A stretch of DNA of 64,000 nucleotides from Polytrichum commune (taxonomy: Eukaryota > Streptophyta > Polytrichopsida > Polytrichales > Polytrichaceae): the NCBI GenBank assembly GCA_950295325.1, contig OX485809.1, positions 39,527,081-39,591,080 on the forward strand, given 5' to 3'. The position numbers and the translations under genes are program-made. The notes beneath the pieces are model-generated. The model ran no database searches. It worked only from the letters and a program-made list of their open reading frames with translations, and was not told where the DNA came from. Shown piece by piece: positions 47,409 to 58,630 of the stretch (its first letter is position 1; each line of letters opens with the position of its first letter).

Positions 47409-48097
47409 AGGTGCATAAGAAGTTAACCTTCCGAAAATCTATTCTAGCTCAGATACTAAAAGATTTTCAGGAGCTCCCGTGAATGTTGCTCGCAGAGTCA
47501 CAAATGGATCATATCATATATTGATATGATGTTGATTTTTCCATCACTTTGTGCAGCAATTCAGCCTTCTGTTTGTAGAACTTCTCCTGGTTACAGTTTA
47601 ACACATTGTGAGGAAAAGACACCAAGTGGAAAACTAATATACACATTTAAGATATTAACTAAGAAAATCACCTCGTCTTCAAGTCTTCTTGACAGGCATT
47701 CTGGACATTCTCTGCAAAAGGATCCATGAAGTGTCACTCCATGTACACCAATTCTCAACTCATACTGGTAACTCTAAAAGATCCTCTACCTGACATATGA
47801 AATCCCGCCTGAGCAGAAAAATTTACCAAAGAGTTCTCTCAAGCAAAAGAATTCCTAAATTTGTCCAAGCGACTTTCCTCAAATCTTATCAAAGTTTGTA
47901 AACAACAAACCAAGGCTGGGATAAAAAATTCTCTCCTTAATCATGAGAAAAAAAAATTGATGTCATATCTACAGAAGAAAATCATTCATCCTGGTAAGGA
48001 CGTAGCAGGCGATTCCAACTTAATGCATCCAACTCCACTTAATTGACTAGAATACGACACAAACTAGTGAGGATTCGGCAGAAAGCTTTGCAGCACA
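47409..48097. other. Upstream region of the thioredoxin-like 4 gene
   Basis: Expected promoter and leader of the minus-strand gene. No further gene recognised. Confidence 0.4.
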
Positions 48098-49040
48098 AAT
48101 TCTACTCCATTCAGAAACTCTAGACATTGTTGAGAACACTTTCATCAATGAAGAAAAAGAGGGGGAAAAGAAAAAAGAAAAGCGGGAGCATTTAATCCTC
48201 AACTCTTAGCTCAGAGCAAGTCGATAATAGTGCTGCTAATAACGGTTTCCTTCGAGTTTCAAATACTAAATTGAAACACTTCTCAGATTGCATACTTTGA
48301 AATCCCAATTCATGTGAGGAATATCGAACTACGCATTGCACAGTTGTAGTGTACTTCAAATCTCTAAGAAGCTGTGGAGAACACTGCTGTCGAGAGAACT
48401 AAATTGGAAATGCACACATTCCTTCACAATCCTCAAATGTTACCGCACAGCAAGTCGAGACGAATTGCTGCTACTCAGAAGACCGAGATCTCAAGAAACG
48501 GCGGTAAGATACAAGATGGCCTCCGCTTTTATCTCAAGCACTTGTTCAGTTTCTTGCTGCAAAAACGAAGGGAAGCTGCTCGATTCCCGTGAAGAAATTA
48601 AGCCTCCCAAATCCAACACGAAATCGAAGTCTATTGAAGATCTCAAGTTGCGCAGCAATACGAGTGCGATATTCAATCCTTAACAATCCTCAAAATATTA
48701 GGAAATTCGAAGTACGAATTACACAACTGTAGTGCACTTCAAACCTCCAGGACATTGTTGAGAACACTGCTGTCGATAGAAAATGCACACATTCCTACAA
48801 TCCTCTAAATGTTAGAACACGGCAAGTGGATAAAAAGTGCTGCTACTCACGAGACCGAAATCACAACATACAAGGTGACCTCCGGTTTTGCCTCAAGCGC
48901 CTTGTTCACTTCCCTGCTGTAATAACGAAGGGAAGTTGATCAATCCAAAATCCAACACGAAATCAATTGAAAGATCCTTAAAGTAGCGCAGTACTAAGAG
49001 TGTAACAGACAATCCTTGCCAATCCTCAAATGATAGCGCA
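48098..49040. repeat. Diverged tandem repeats upstream of the thioredoxin-like 4 gene
   Basis: A partial unit near 48,115-48,240 and two longer units (about 48,365-48,700 and 48,745-49,035) share ordered blocks: gttgagaacact / gtggagaacactgctgtcga, gcacacattc, cctcaaatgtta (or ctctaaatgtta), gctgctactca, gaagggaag, and aatccaacacgaaatc. No supported protein; minus-strand frames in two units look alike but contain no known domain. Confidence 0.7.
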
Positions 49041-51047
49041 AAGCAGAGTTGAGGAACAAACTGGTGAGTTTCGTGACAGTTCCACTTCGCTGCCGCAATA
49101 TGTTGGCAGAGAAGCTCTTTCTCAGATTGCGCGGTTCTGGATACCCCAACTCCAAAATTCGGCCACTGACATCCAACAGAGGTGAAACTTTTTTGATATA
49201 TCTGTGCAATTTTTCTGTGCAGGAAGAAGAGCGCGCCAATGAGGATCGAGGAGGCTAAAATATCTGGGGATGCGGACAAGGCATGGCTAATTTTTGTGCG
49301 CGAAAAAGCCCGTGGCAACTCCGCCTCAGAGTCCAGACAGAGGAGCGACACTCCTCAAAGTTTCGCCATCGCCTCCCTCATTGGCCTCGAGAGGTTTTGC
49401 CACACCCTCACGGATGAAACTCATCGTGGCGAAACCTCAAACGCGTGGAGCCACATCCAAATGTCCATCACAATGGATGAACATCATCGTGGCGAAAACC
49501 GGTAGGTGTTGGATGGTCTATTCAAAAAAAACCCAAGGGCAACCAAACAAGACTACCCACAGCCTTCACGATTTAAAATGGACAGAATTGCGGAAAGGTT
49601 TTGCTACATACAGCTTCGATGCTTATATTTAGTTTCTGCACAGATCGAACTTACTTTTGTGGACTCCATGGATGAATTTTTTTGTGGCAAAAATACGCAT
49701 TTCTGAAGATCCAGTGCTTTGGAATCACCATGACCCATGGTTCCAGTTGTTAAATAGCAACTATTGTGATGCGGATTGTGTAAAAATTGCATTTCAGAGC
49801 CACAAAGTGCTCAAGGACCGTGCATAACCTGTACAATGTCATGACATACAAATAGGATATTTCCTAGATCATTGGAGGCATGAAAGTTTTGATTTGATGT
49901 GAAGGTGGTGGGTCTCTTTCATATCAAGCCACAAATGTGGCAAATCCTTTACTCAGGAGATTTGACTGTTCCAAACCATCTGAGCATTGGGTGTCTAAAT
50001 ATACAGGTCGTTGATCCATATTTTCACAAGAGATATCAAAGATAATTGCCCACATCTGCTTCAAAGAGCTTAAACACATTATGAGAGTGAATGCTAAGTA
50101 AGCTGAGCCTTCAATTTTGTGTAAAAACTATCCGACTGTTGTTCATGAATGAGTTGCATCCACAACAGATGGACCTCTTGTCCAAAGCAGTAATTGAGAG
50201 GAAATAACTACAACCAACAACTCTCTTGTGAAACTCTTCAGGACCTAGGAATGGTGTTTGATATCTTTGGCACTCCCCCAGACTCACATTCTCAAAGGAT
50301 CGTTACGCCTTTGAAACTTGATGAAGGATAAGCTAAGCCTCCTCCTCCCTGCTCACATCACAGTAGTCTATCATCTCAGAGCTGCAACTCAAAAAAAATT
50401 CTAAAATCAAAGACTCATTTCTTGTGACTTTTAACATCAAAATAAGAAGACAGTTTTGGTCAAGAATTTAAATTGAGCTTGATTTGTGTTGCAAAAACAC
50501 AAATCAGTTCACATTTCCAGAATGATCAATCCGTGTCCACAAGAACACCACAGAGCTATGAAAAGTACCAGAGAATCAGACAATTCCTACATTGAACTCA
50601 CTTGAAGAGAAATCTGCACGGAAATTTTTCTCAAGCATAGACAGCTCAACTAACAACAGAAGCTACAAAAACAACACCACTAACCACTCTGTTACTGCAG
50701 TAGAGCTGGAAAGAGCATACCTGATTGTACCGGACTCTTCCAAGACTTTCTCTGTTGCAGGCTGGTCACTCCAATTAGGTGCCTTGAACTTGCAAATACT
50801 GGCCAAAGTAGTTCCTGATGTAGAGCACTAACTATTATTAATAAATTGGTCCCCGCTAGCCTTCACCCTCAGAACTGTGGTGATGGGAGTGGCAAACAAA
50901 TGCGTATGTAATTAGGATGCGATAAAGATGCTGGAGAAAATTGCTACATCCTCCTGATGGTGGAATATGGAAACAGATTCTGTATCTCCGGCTGACTTGC
51001 CAAATACCTGCTCATATGTGTTACATCTGAGCTGCCTACGGAACCTG
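49041..51047. other. 3' flank of TWINKLE and intergenic sequence
   Basis: No supported gene. Near 49,411-49,500 the words ggatgaa and catcgtggcgaaa recur at about 67-bp spacing. The part nearest 51,047 should include the TWINKLE 3' untranslated region. Confidence 0.4.
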
Positions 51048-53186
51048 CTATGGATCTCTTACGTCATCGTATTCTCCAGTGACCCTATTGTAATGCAGAG
51101 TTCCTTCACCAATAGTTCCAGCAGCTTTGTTTCGCACTTTCCTAACCAGAACCTTTACTTGATCCAGAGGCCCTGCATTTACATCTCTGTTGCGGTGTAT
51201 TACAACTCCATTATCACACTTGTTGATAAAATGAGCACTACCACTGATATCATACAGACCAGGTGCTTCACCTTTCCAAACTTGAAGTTGTTTTGGATGA
51301 GCAACAAACCAGACGTGGCAATCATGGTGCTGAGCAAACCGCTTGATCTTTGTCAGCATTTGGCTAACATATTCTGTCTCCGTTTGATTCCCAGGTCGCT
51401 GATGATCCAGCTCATTGTAAGGGTCAATGACCAGTCCTCGAATGCCATGCCTCAACACAGCTGCTTTTGCAAGATTCAGGACCCAATCAACTGATGGAAG
51501 CTCCTCATCTTCATGTCGAATCAGGAAGAAGTTTTCCTGCAGCCATTGCTTACCCTTCTCCAGATCTTCTTTACTCATTCGGGGCATAGAATTCGCATAC
51601 GGGGCATCGAAAAATGGTTGTCTTATGTGCTTCTCTATCAATTTCCTGGCATGTTCCCGTACCTTGTTCTCCATTGAGCACAGAGCAAATGCCCAATTCT
51701 TATTCCTATTAAGATTACAAATCAGTGCATCAATCCACTCACTCTTCCCTGAATTTGGAACCCCTGTGACCACAGTGAGCTCCCCTGGCACAATTCGGTA
51801 TATCTCATCCAGACTTCGCCAGCCAGTAGACACGCCTCTCTCATCACCAAGACGAAGGTAATAATAGTCATCGATTTCCTTGAAAAACTGACGAAAATCG
51901 AAGAGTCCACGAATAGGGTAAAGTTCTGCATTCCTGATTAAATCCTTTACACCATCCTTGCCTAAATTACAAAGCACCTCATTGACATCTTTAAACTGTT
52001 TACCATCCTCGTCCTCTGGCCAAGCCACTCTCCAGCACCGCTCTCGCCCTAATCTTCGTGCAAGCTCTTCGGCAAGCGCTTGACCAGGCTCATCAGAATC
52101 GGTGGCTAATATGATGCGAGTTGCATCCGTGAAGTAATCTTTGCAATTCCATAGGTACTCGTACTTCTTATCCTCACCAGGAGGAGGGGGCTCATCACCT
52201 GAAACTTTGGGCGGTGCACCATCTGGAACACTAACACAATTCTTTATACCTGCCTCATACATTGAAAGCTTATCAATTTCCCCCTCCACAATCACAATCT
52301 CCCTACAATTCTTTATGTGGTCTAACCCATACAGCACCTTTGCGGCATCCTTGACCTGCCAAAATTTCTTATCCTTGTCTCGAAACTTGCAATTCATGAT
52401 ACGGCTCTCCTGCAAGTAAGGAAAGGCAATCGCAAGATCCCCAGAGTTCGTCACGTGCTGTCTAATACTATTTTCATAAATTGTCGTCTCTGACAATCCC
52501 CTACTTTCCAACCAACCCAAAATATCCCTCTGCACAGGCTCAAGCCGAAGACTCTCTTGCGTATGCTCCTTCTTGGGTACTATTCGCCTCACAGTTTTTT
52601 GCACTCTAAGAGCTCCATTTGTATGTCGCCCAACAGCTATTCCTGAACCCCTCCATGTGCTTCCCTTCCAACCACACTTACCCCTATGGCAAAGCCATAC
52701 GGCAGCCGTCCCATCATCCGGAATTGTGACTGCCAGGCATTCTTCCTGGTTTGAGCCACCATTGCATTTCGGGCAGACTGAACGAGAAGTACCAGGGGTG
52801 TAATACGGTAGCTGTATTCCCACGTCAACAAGCTGCTGTGCAACTGATTTCGATGCAGTAGGAGCTTGGGTAGCGGCCTGGGCAACGGTCCTCACATGAT
52901 GAAAAGAGTACTTGCGACATGGGAGACCAAAGTCAAGGGACACATGAGGCATCACACCCCACCCGAAAGGAATGCTTGAAGAATGTTGAAGACGAGGAAG
53001 CAGCCTCAGGAGCAGAAATGAGCGACATCCTAAGGAAGAATTCCTCAGCAATGGCACATTGAGCGGGAGCATTGGGCGGTGCATACAGCGAGAAAGAGAT
53101 GACGATGTTGATGATAACCTCAGTACACCTCGCACTTGATTACTACAACAGCCCCCTGGCCCAGCCACTTGCCCTCCAAACCCCAT
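51048..53186 (-). CDS. TWINKLE-type organellar DNA primase-helicase, intronless, 712 aa
   Basis: T7 gp4-like replicative enzyme of plant mitochondria and plastids: it lays RNA primers and unwinds DNA. The start is the first ATG in the frame. Residues 1 to about 110 are rich in Arg, Ser and Leu and low in acid, as a targeting peptide. The primase zinc finger has Cys138/Cys141 and Cys166/Cys171. The TOPRIM fold has VEGEIDKL (Glu301) and ATDSDEPGQ (Asp363, Asp365). The helicase has Walker A GVPNSGKS (475-482) and Walker B LVIDPYNE (Asp588), and ends in NRVTGEYDD. Length and domain order match the ~700-residue plant family. All motifs are present in one uninterrupted exon, whereas as I recall the Arabidopsis gene is split by many introns, so intron loss or a retrocopy is possible. 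Confidence 0.95.
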   Translation of the reverse strand: MGFGGQVAGPGGCCSNQVRGVLRLSSTSSSLSRCMHRPMLPLNVPLLRNSSLGCRSFLLLRLLPRLQHSSSIPFGWGVMPHVSLDFGLPCRKYSFHHVRTVAQAATQAPTASKSVAQQLVDVGIQLPYYTPGTSRSVCPKCNGGSNQEECLAVTIPDDGTAAVWLCHRGKCGWKGSTWRGSGIAVGRHTNGALRVQKTVRRIVPKKEHTQESLRLEPVQRDILGWLESRGLSETTIYENSIRQHVTNSGDLAIAFPYLQESRIMNCKFRDKDKKFWQVKDAAKVLYGLDHIKNCREIVIVEGEIDKLSMYEAGIKNCVSVPDGAPPKVSGDEPPPPGEDKKYEYLWNCKDYFTDATRIILATDSDEPGQALAEELARRLGRERCWRVAWPEDEDGKQFKDVNEVLCNLGKDGVKDLIRNAELYPIRGLFDFRQFFKEIDDYYYLRLGDERGVSTGWRSLDEIYRIVPGELTVVTGVPNSGKSEWIDALICNLNRNKNWAFALCSMENKVREHARKLIEKHIRQPFFDAPYANSMPRMSKEDLEKGKQWLQENFFLIRHEDEELPSVDWVLNLAKAAVLRHGIRGLVIDPYNELDHQRPGNQTETEYVSQMLTKIKRFAQHHDCHVWFVAHPKQLQVWKGEAPGLYDISGSAHFINKCDNGVVIHRNRDVNAGPLDQVKVLVRKVRNKAAGTIGEGTLHYNRVTGEYDDVRDP

Positions 53187-53790
53187 GCCTCTTGTTCTCT
53201 CTTCCTCCTGCTTAACATACTTCACCCTCTTCTTGCCTACGAATGATATCCATCTCTCTCAGACTCAAACGCTGTCATCTTCTAGAACTCAACGCTAAAC
53301 CCCCGGCCATCCCCGGAACCGTAACTCTGCTACAAAAATCAATCCAGCCCTCTCTACTTCTGCAATCCATCAACTCCAAACACAACTCCAAAAAAACTCG
53401 TCGTGTTAAACCCTAGCCTGATCCAAAACCTTTTTGCTGATTCCAGAGCCGCCTCAGGCTGGTCTCATCTCACACACATCCCTTTCGCTCACGGCACCTT
53501 GTTTGGAAGGTGCTGGTAGCTTGTATACGCTCACAATTCACGGCAGCAAGCTCAAACCCGAACCCTAGTAGCGTGATTAAGGACCTTTTACTGGTCCAAG
53601 AGCCACCTCAGGCTCTTGAATCACATGCGACACACATCTTTTTAACTCGCAGCTTTGTATGGCTTGCAAATGGCGGTGCGAGCGTCCTGGAGGTTGGTGC
53701 AGCAAGAAATCCGTGCTCATATTACATGTTGTGAGAAATTGACCACGAAGAGGATGATCTGCTTAAACCCTAAACCCTAGGCTCCTTCCT
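53187..53790 (-). promoter_or_regulatory. TWINKLE 5' region with tandem duplication and telo-boxes
   Basis: Two related segments, about 53,400-53,520 and 53,549-53,670, share (a)accctag, a gattaaggacctttt/gatccaaaacctttt-like stretch, gagccgcctcagg / gagccacctcagg and cacacacat. Telo-box words aaaccctag (53,408-53,416) and aaaccctaaaccctag (53,765-53,780) occur; such boxes are frequent in plant promoters of replication and translation genes. The transcription start is unknown. Confidence 0.5.
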
Positions 53791-56700
53791 CATCCATGTC
53801 CTGGAGGTTGGAATAGCCCATAAGAGCATAAGCGACCGCTCATTCAAAAGCAGAAGGGTTATGAGAACTCCTCGATTTTTTTCATCCACGGAGATGCAAT
53901 GTCATCCATGCTTTTCAACTTCTCTCCATGAGTTGATGAGTTATGACTCATAACCAACTCAAGTAGGTAAATGACTTGTTGACTTGTTGCTCATTAGCTC
54001 TTACTAACTTATAGTCATGGTTGAGGAAAAGAGTAGAAAGGGAAATGGAAACAAATATTTGACATTTAAGGAAGCTTGAAAGTATAGGGTTTTAGGGGCG
54101 CCCTTGCTATCCATAGTGTGGGCCCAAAGGTATCTATTTGTAGTTGATTTTCAATCCTAAAATTCCACATACGTATAGTAGATAGGAACTAAAATCTTCT
54201 TTTTTGACTTTTAGGTGGAAAGAGACATAAACATTTCTGAAAGTGAAGTTGACGCAATTGTCTTGTGCATAGCTCCATAGACAAAAAGCAAAAGGAAGGT
54301 TTCTCCACGTCATTGAAAGAGAAGGTAAAGAAAGGGTGTGTATCTTTTCAAAAAAAAAAATCAACAACACAAGAAGACAAGGATGGGTAAAAGAATGGCA
54401 ACAATAGTTGAGGTGTGACACCACGGAAAAAATACATAAATTTATTCTCCAGCCCACAAGGGACCCTGCAAATGATGAAACGGTAAGCACGAGAAAGGTT
54501 CAACTGCTCCTTTTTGAAGGTGGACATGGGGATGCCGTGAGCAACAACATTGAAGAGGAACACCATGGCAAGGAGAGAAGTTTATATATTTTTTCCCATA
54601 ATGTATGTTGCCACAACTACAAGAAACAATCCATTCATTTATAATTGACAATGTTTTGGCAATTTTCATAACATTGAGTAAGTCCCTGAATCAAATAATA
54701 CCTAAGTGAAGTCACATACATCAAAAACTCTACCCAAGTAGTTCATCATCCAAGGTAGACACACAATGATTAACCATTAAGTACTTAGGTCTAAAATGAA
54801 TACTTTTCCCAATTGTCCAAACTCTCCTAAGATATAGAACACAAGAAAATTAAGTGATGGATAGTACATCCAAATCCTAGCATAGCCACATTCTGAATGT
54901 TTTTCAAAGCCTATATGAACATCTTATTTATTATCAATGCAAAGATTCTTGTATAAATGGGGGAGGAATGTAATGTATTAATAGTTGAACAATCCCATTA
55001 TAGAGCCATAGTACTGCTAGTAGTGCACACATATTCATAGGAAGAATTATGCTATTATTGGCATCAATCACCGTTATTGAATTTCAAATTTCTTCCAAAA
55101 TGAGGTCAAATAATGTTTTAAAAATGATGTTACTATTTTCATATCAAGTCCCATAAATATGATTTTAGTATCCACAAACCATCGTGATGTCTACTTGACA
55201 TAATTGATGATATTAGAAAAATGTGTTTAAATATGCTTAAGGGAAGCCTGACACTTGTTTTCAAATATAGGGTTGTCCATCCACATATGCATTAACTTTC
55301 CAATATAATGCATTCAGCATAGTCAATAATTAGAGAATTGTGATTAAACCCAAGTGGTGTCCCTTACTCACAATACAAATTGTGCTTGGAATCCATGTAT
55401 TGATGTATTTAACTAATTCCTAATGGCTCCCCTTAGAGCCTATGGATCCTCAATGCCCTTCATTTTGCCTCTAGAGAATGATGGTTATGTCGGTGTTTTA
55501 GAGATATTGCTTGATTTGAGATTCAACCTCCAAAAGGAATCATGTACGTCGAGCAAGAGATGTACTATATGTGAATGGAGATGTTATTTAAACAATATTG
55601 ATGCAGAAACATAAGTGTGAAGATGATTACATATGGATGGTGGATTCTGGTTTTTTTTAAGGGTAACTTATTGGTTTTTTTTTTATTCCCATATGCATGC
55701 TTCTACTATCATTTTTTACAAACAAGGATGACATGTCCAGTGTTCAAATCACTTATCAACATCCAACAATTTTCTACATGCGAAGCTACAAACATTGATC
55801 CTTAGAGGCATGAAATAAGGGATTTGCAAAGCTACTTAATTATGGAAGCCATGGTAAATGGAGTTTGGGTACCCAATAGACAAAAAGATAGATATAAACA
55901 CCGGCTCTCTAAAAAGCAAGCGTGAATAGAGAGTCTCTTTGTCTGTAGGCTACTTCCCCATGCCAAGGGTTGGGTTTAATTGTACCAAGTACACAAGTCA
56001 CACTACTTGCACAATTTTTTTTCTTTTCTTTGGTGTAGTGATATAATACATATATTACAACATCTCATCTTAAAAAAAATGATGCCAATTCGAGTTATCA
56101 ATCACATTGCAACATTTGTGATGGGGAATCCAATTTCATGAGCAAGTTCATGTGAGCTTGCTCATGTTTGGCGAACTACATTCATGTGGAGTAGGTCCCC
56201 ATGATCAAGTTTTTTTCACGAGCATGTTCAAAAGATTTGTTTAGAAACCCATGGAAGTGTGATTTTTTTATGGGATGATTGAATTACCCGAACTTCATGG
56301 GTATAGATTAAACTGAAGTACAATAGTTTCACAAATCTAATTCTCACATTGATATGTGGAAATGGATTGCCTTTCCAAATATAGTAGGTTGCAACCTAAT
56401 TGCCCATGCAAATTACCTTGGGTGTAAACTATATCACAAAATATTTCTCTTCAATTAAATTAGTTTGAGTAAATAAAAAATCAAATCGCCCATCAAGGTC
56501 AACCTTTGTCATGGGGATGTTTCATTTCTAAAACAACCAATTATTTCCCCCAAAAATTCCCATTTAGAATTCAATGCATAATCAAATCAACACATAAAAT
56601 CAAAGCTAAATAATGTTGGATTTCAATTATCCCAATGTGTTGGTAATGACAATTATACTTATCTTCAATGGACATTTGTATTTGTGCGGTGTGCAATTAA

Positions 56701-58298
56701 GTGTGGATCTAGGAATTGACACCAAATTGACATGTATTATAGCGGGCGAGCGGCCTACATGGAAACTCACCCTTACTCTCTCATGAAATAGGCCACGTGT
56801 GTAAGACCTGTATGTAAACTACATCTTGGCATTAGTAATAGTGCCCTTTGTGTAATCAAGTAGGATGTAAAAATGGTCATCATTCATGAATTCAATCTTG
56901 GGACTTGTTGGTTAGCCTACCATATGAAAATTGTTTTTGTTGCCATGTGTACAAGACGGTGTGGCCTTCATTAGATGTGGATAAATGATGAATGCTTTCA
57001 TCCATCTAGTGGACAAAGATGACTATTAAGGCCTCTTACGGAGTTCATTACATAGTGTAATTAGAGTCAAACCACCATTTTCCCAATTAGGAACCCATCA
57101 GGAATCTAGAGTGTACCAAAATTTCCATTAGGTTGTGATTGATTTCGGTAATTTCTTTTCGTGGGTGGTTAAAATAAGGTTCCACGTTTCACATATTGGG
57201 TTTTAGTGCATAGCATAATATGATTGCCAATAGTCACGTTGATTAGAGCATGAGTTAATGAGAATGTCAAAGTTTTTAGAACTAATCATAAGCAAATATT
57301 TCCAAAACGCAAGGGTATGTAGGTCATAATCTAGGACTAGGGAAGTTATATATTTGGCTTCTATGAAAGTGTTTAGCATATGCTTACAAACTGAAAGCAA
57401 CTCCAAAAGAGTGCTTAGAACTTAAAACTTTTTCATGCTTAGCTCCAAATAGTTGCGGGTGCTACAAAGAAGAAGAAACATTGCATGCAAATACTATGGT
57501 TGAAGAAGAAAGCTCACAATGCAGTGACAATGGAAGATGTTTTTGATGACGATCGACACCAATGCACACCCTTTTTGCCAACTTGTACACCAACAATTAG
57601 TGGTTTCTAAGTCTCCAACTTTGGTTATGATATCCCCAAGGAATCAATAATGCCATGACACAAATGCTTGGTTTGGAGTGCTAAAGTGGAGGGGAATTGG
57701 TCTCAAAATGAATCGTTATGGAATAAATCAACCTGAAAAAAGGTTAAATAAAAAGACACAATCCAACCTATGATATAATGCCACATGATAGATCGAAGGT
57801 TGATTAAGGCTTAGATTAAATGCAAAAAATTGGGATCATGTTATATGAGAATCGGTTTTCTAGCTTCTCATATATACTAGGATCAGTGAATCAAGCTGGC
57901 CTTGCATGGGTTAATCAAAAATTTAGGGTAGTGCATCCCTTAGATTGAACCCTTTTTTAATCCCGAAGCTCTCTCAATATTTTTGGGTTGAAACAAGTTA
58001 TCCAATGAGTTTCATCCATGCACCAAAACTAAGCTTCGGCACAAAATAATACAATGGACTCTTAATGCAAAACAACCCCTAATAGAGCCACCAAATTCTT
58101 TATTTGGTACCTCTTTCAGAAACATTCCACATAAGTCTATTATATTACTTTGAGATTTATTGAATTAAAAGAAATTGGTCATTTTATTTTGTAAATACGC
58201 CTTGAGAATCTAAGGTCATTAAACACCTTGACTTTGACTTTGAAACATAACAAAATCACACTAAACCCAAAACGCACAAACGCAACTTGTGATAAATA
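53791..58298. other. AT-rich intergenic sequence between divergent TWINKLE and CCMH genes
   Basis: About 4.5 kb without a supported gene or a clear transposon boundary. A small hairpin (atgagcaag...cttgctcat) lies near 56,139-56,167. Confidence 0.4.
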
Positions 58299-58478
58299 AT
58301 GGCGTCCTTCATGGATTCTCAATTGGAGAGAAACTTAGTTCGTATTAATCCACATAGAGTAAAGACTGGGGCGCACTGGAGATTTACTATTGACCCTAGG
58401 CTTCTTACTTGCATTGCATGGGTTGCATTCTTGAAGCTCCGAAGACATCTGGTTGGGTTTGAGAAGACTCTGTTTTAG
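58299..58478 (+). other. Small 59-codon ORF upstream of CCMH, possible upstream ORF
   Basis: ATG (58,299) to TAG (58,478) without interruption, 150 bp ahead of the CCMH start. The peptide begins MASFMDSQLERN and has a basic, hydrophobic second half. It has no recognised homologue. If the CCMH transcript begins upstream it would be an upstream ORF; otherwise it is chance. Confidence 0.25.
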
Positions 58479-58630
58479 GGTTCCTCTCTCGCTCCGAACT
58501 CTCATTGTTGCTGGGAGCAGTCTTCGGAAGAGCTGCGGTTGGATTGATGGCGAGCATGGGAATTTGATGCATTGGTTCGCTCTGTCCACAATTTGTTTGG
58601 AGATTGGCGGACAGGAAGTTAGTGGTGGCA

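Noticed and set aside
48893-49351. 152-residue minus-strand frame
   Set aside because: It lies in and beyond the diverged tandem repeat, lacks a known domain, and has no supporting splice structure.
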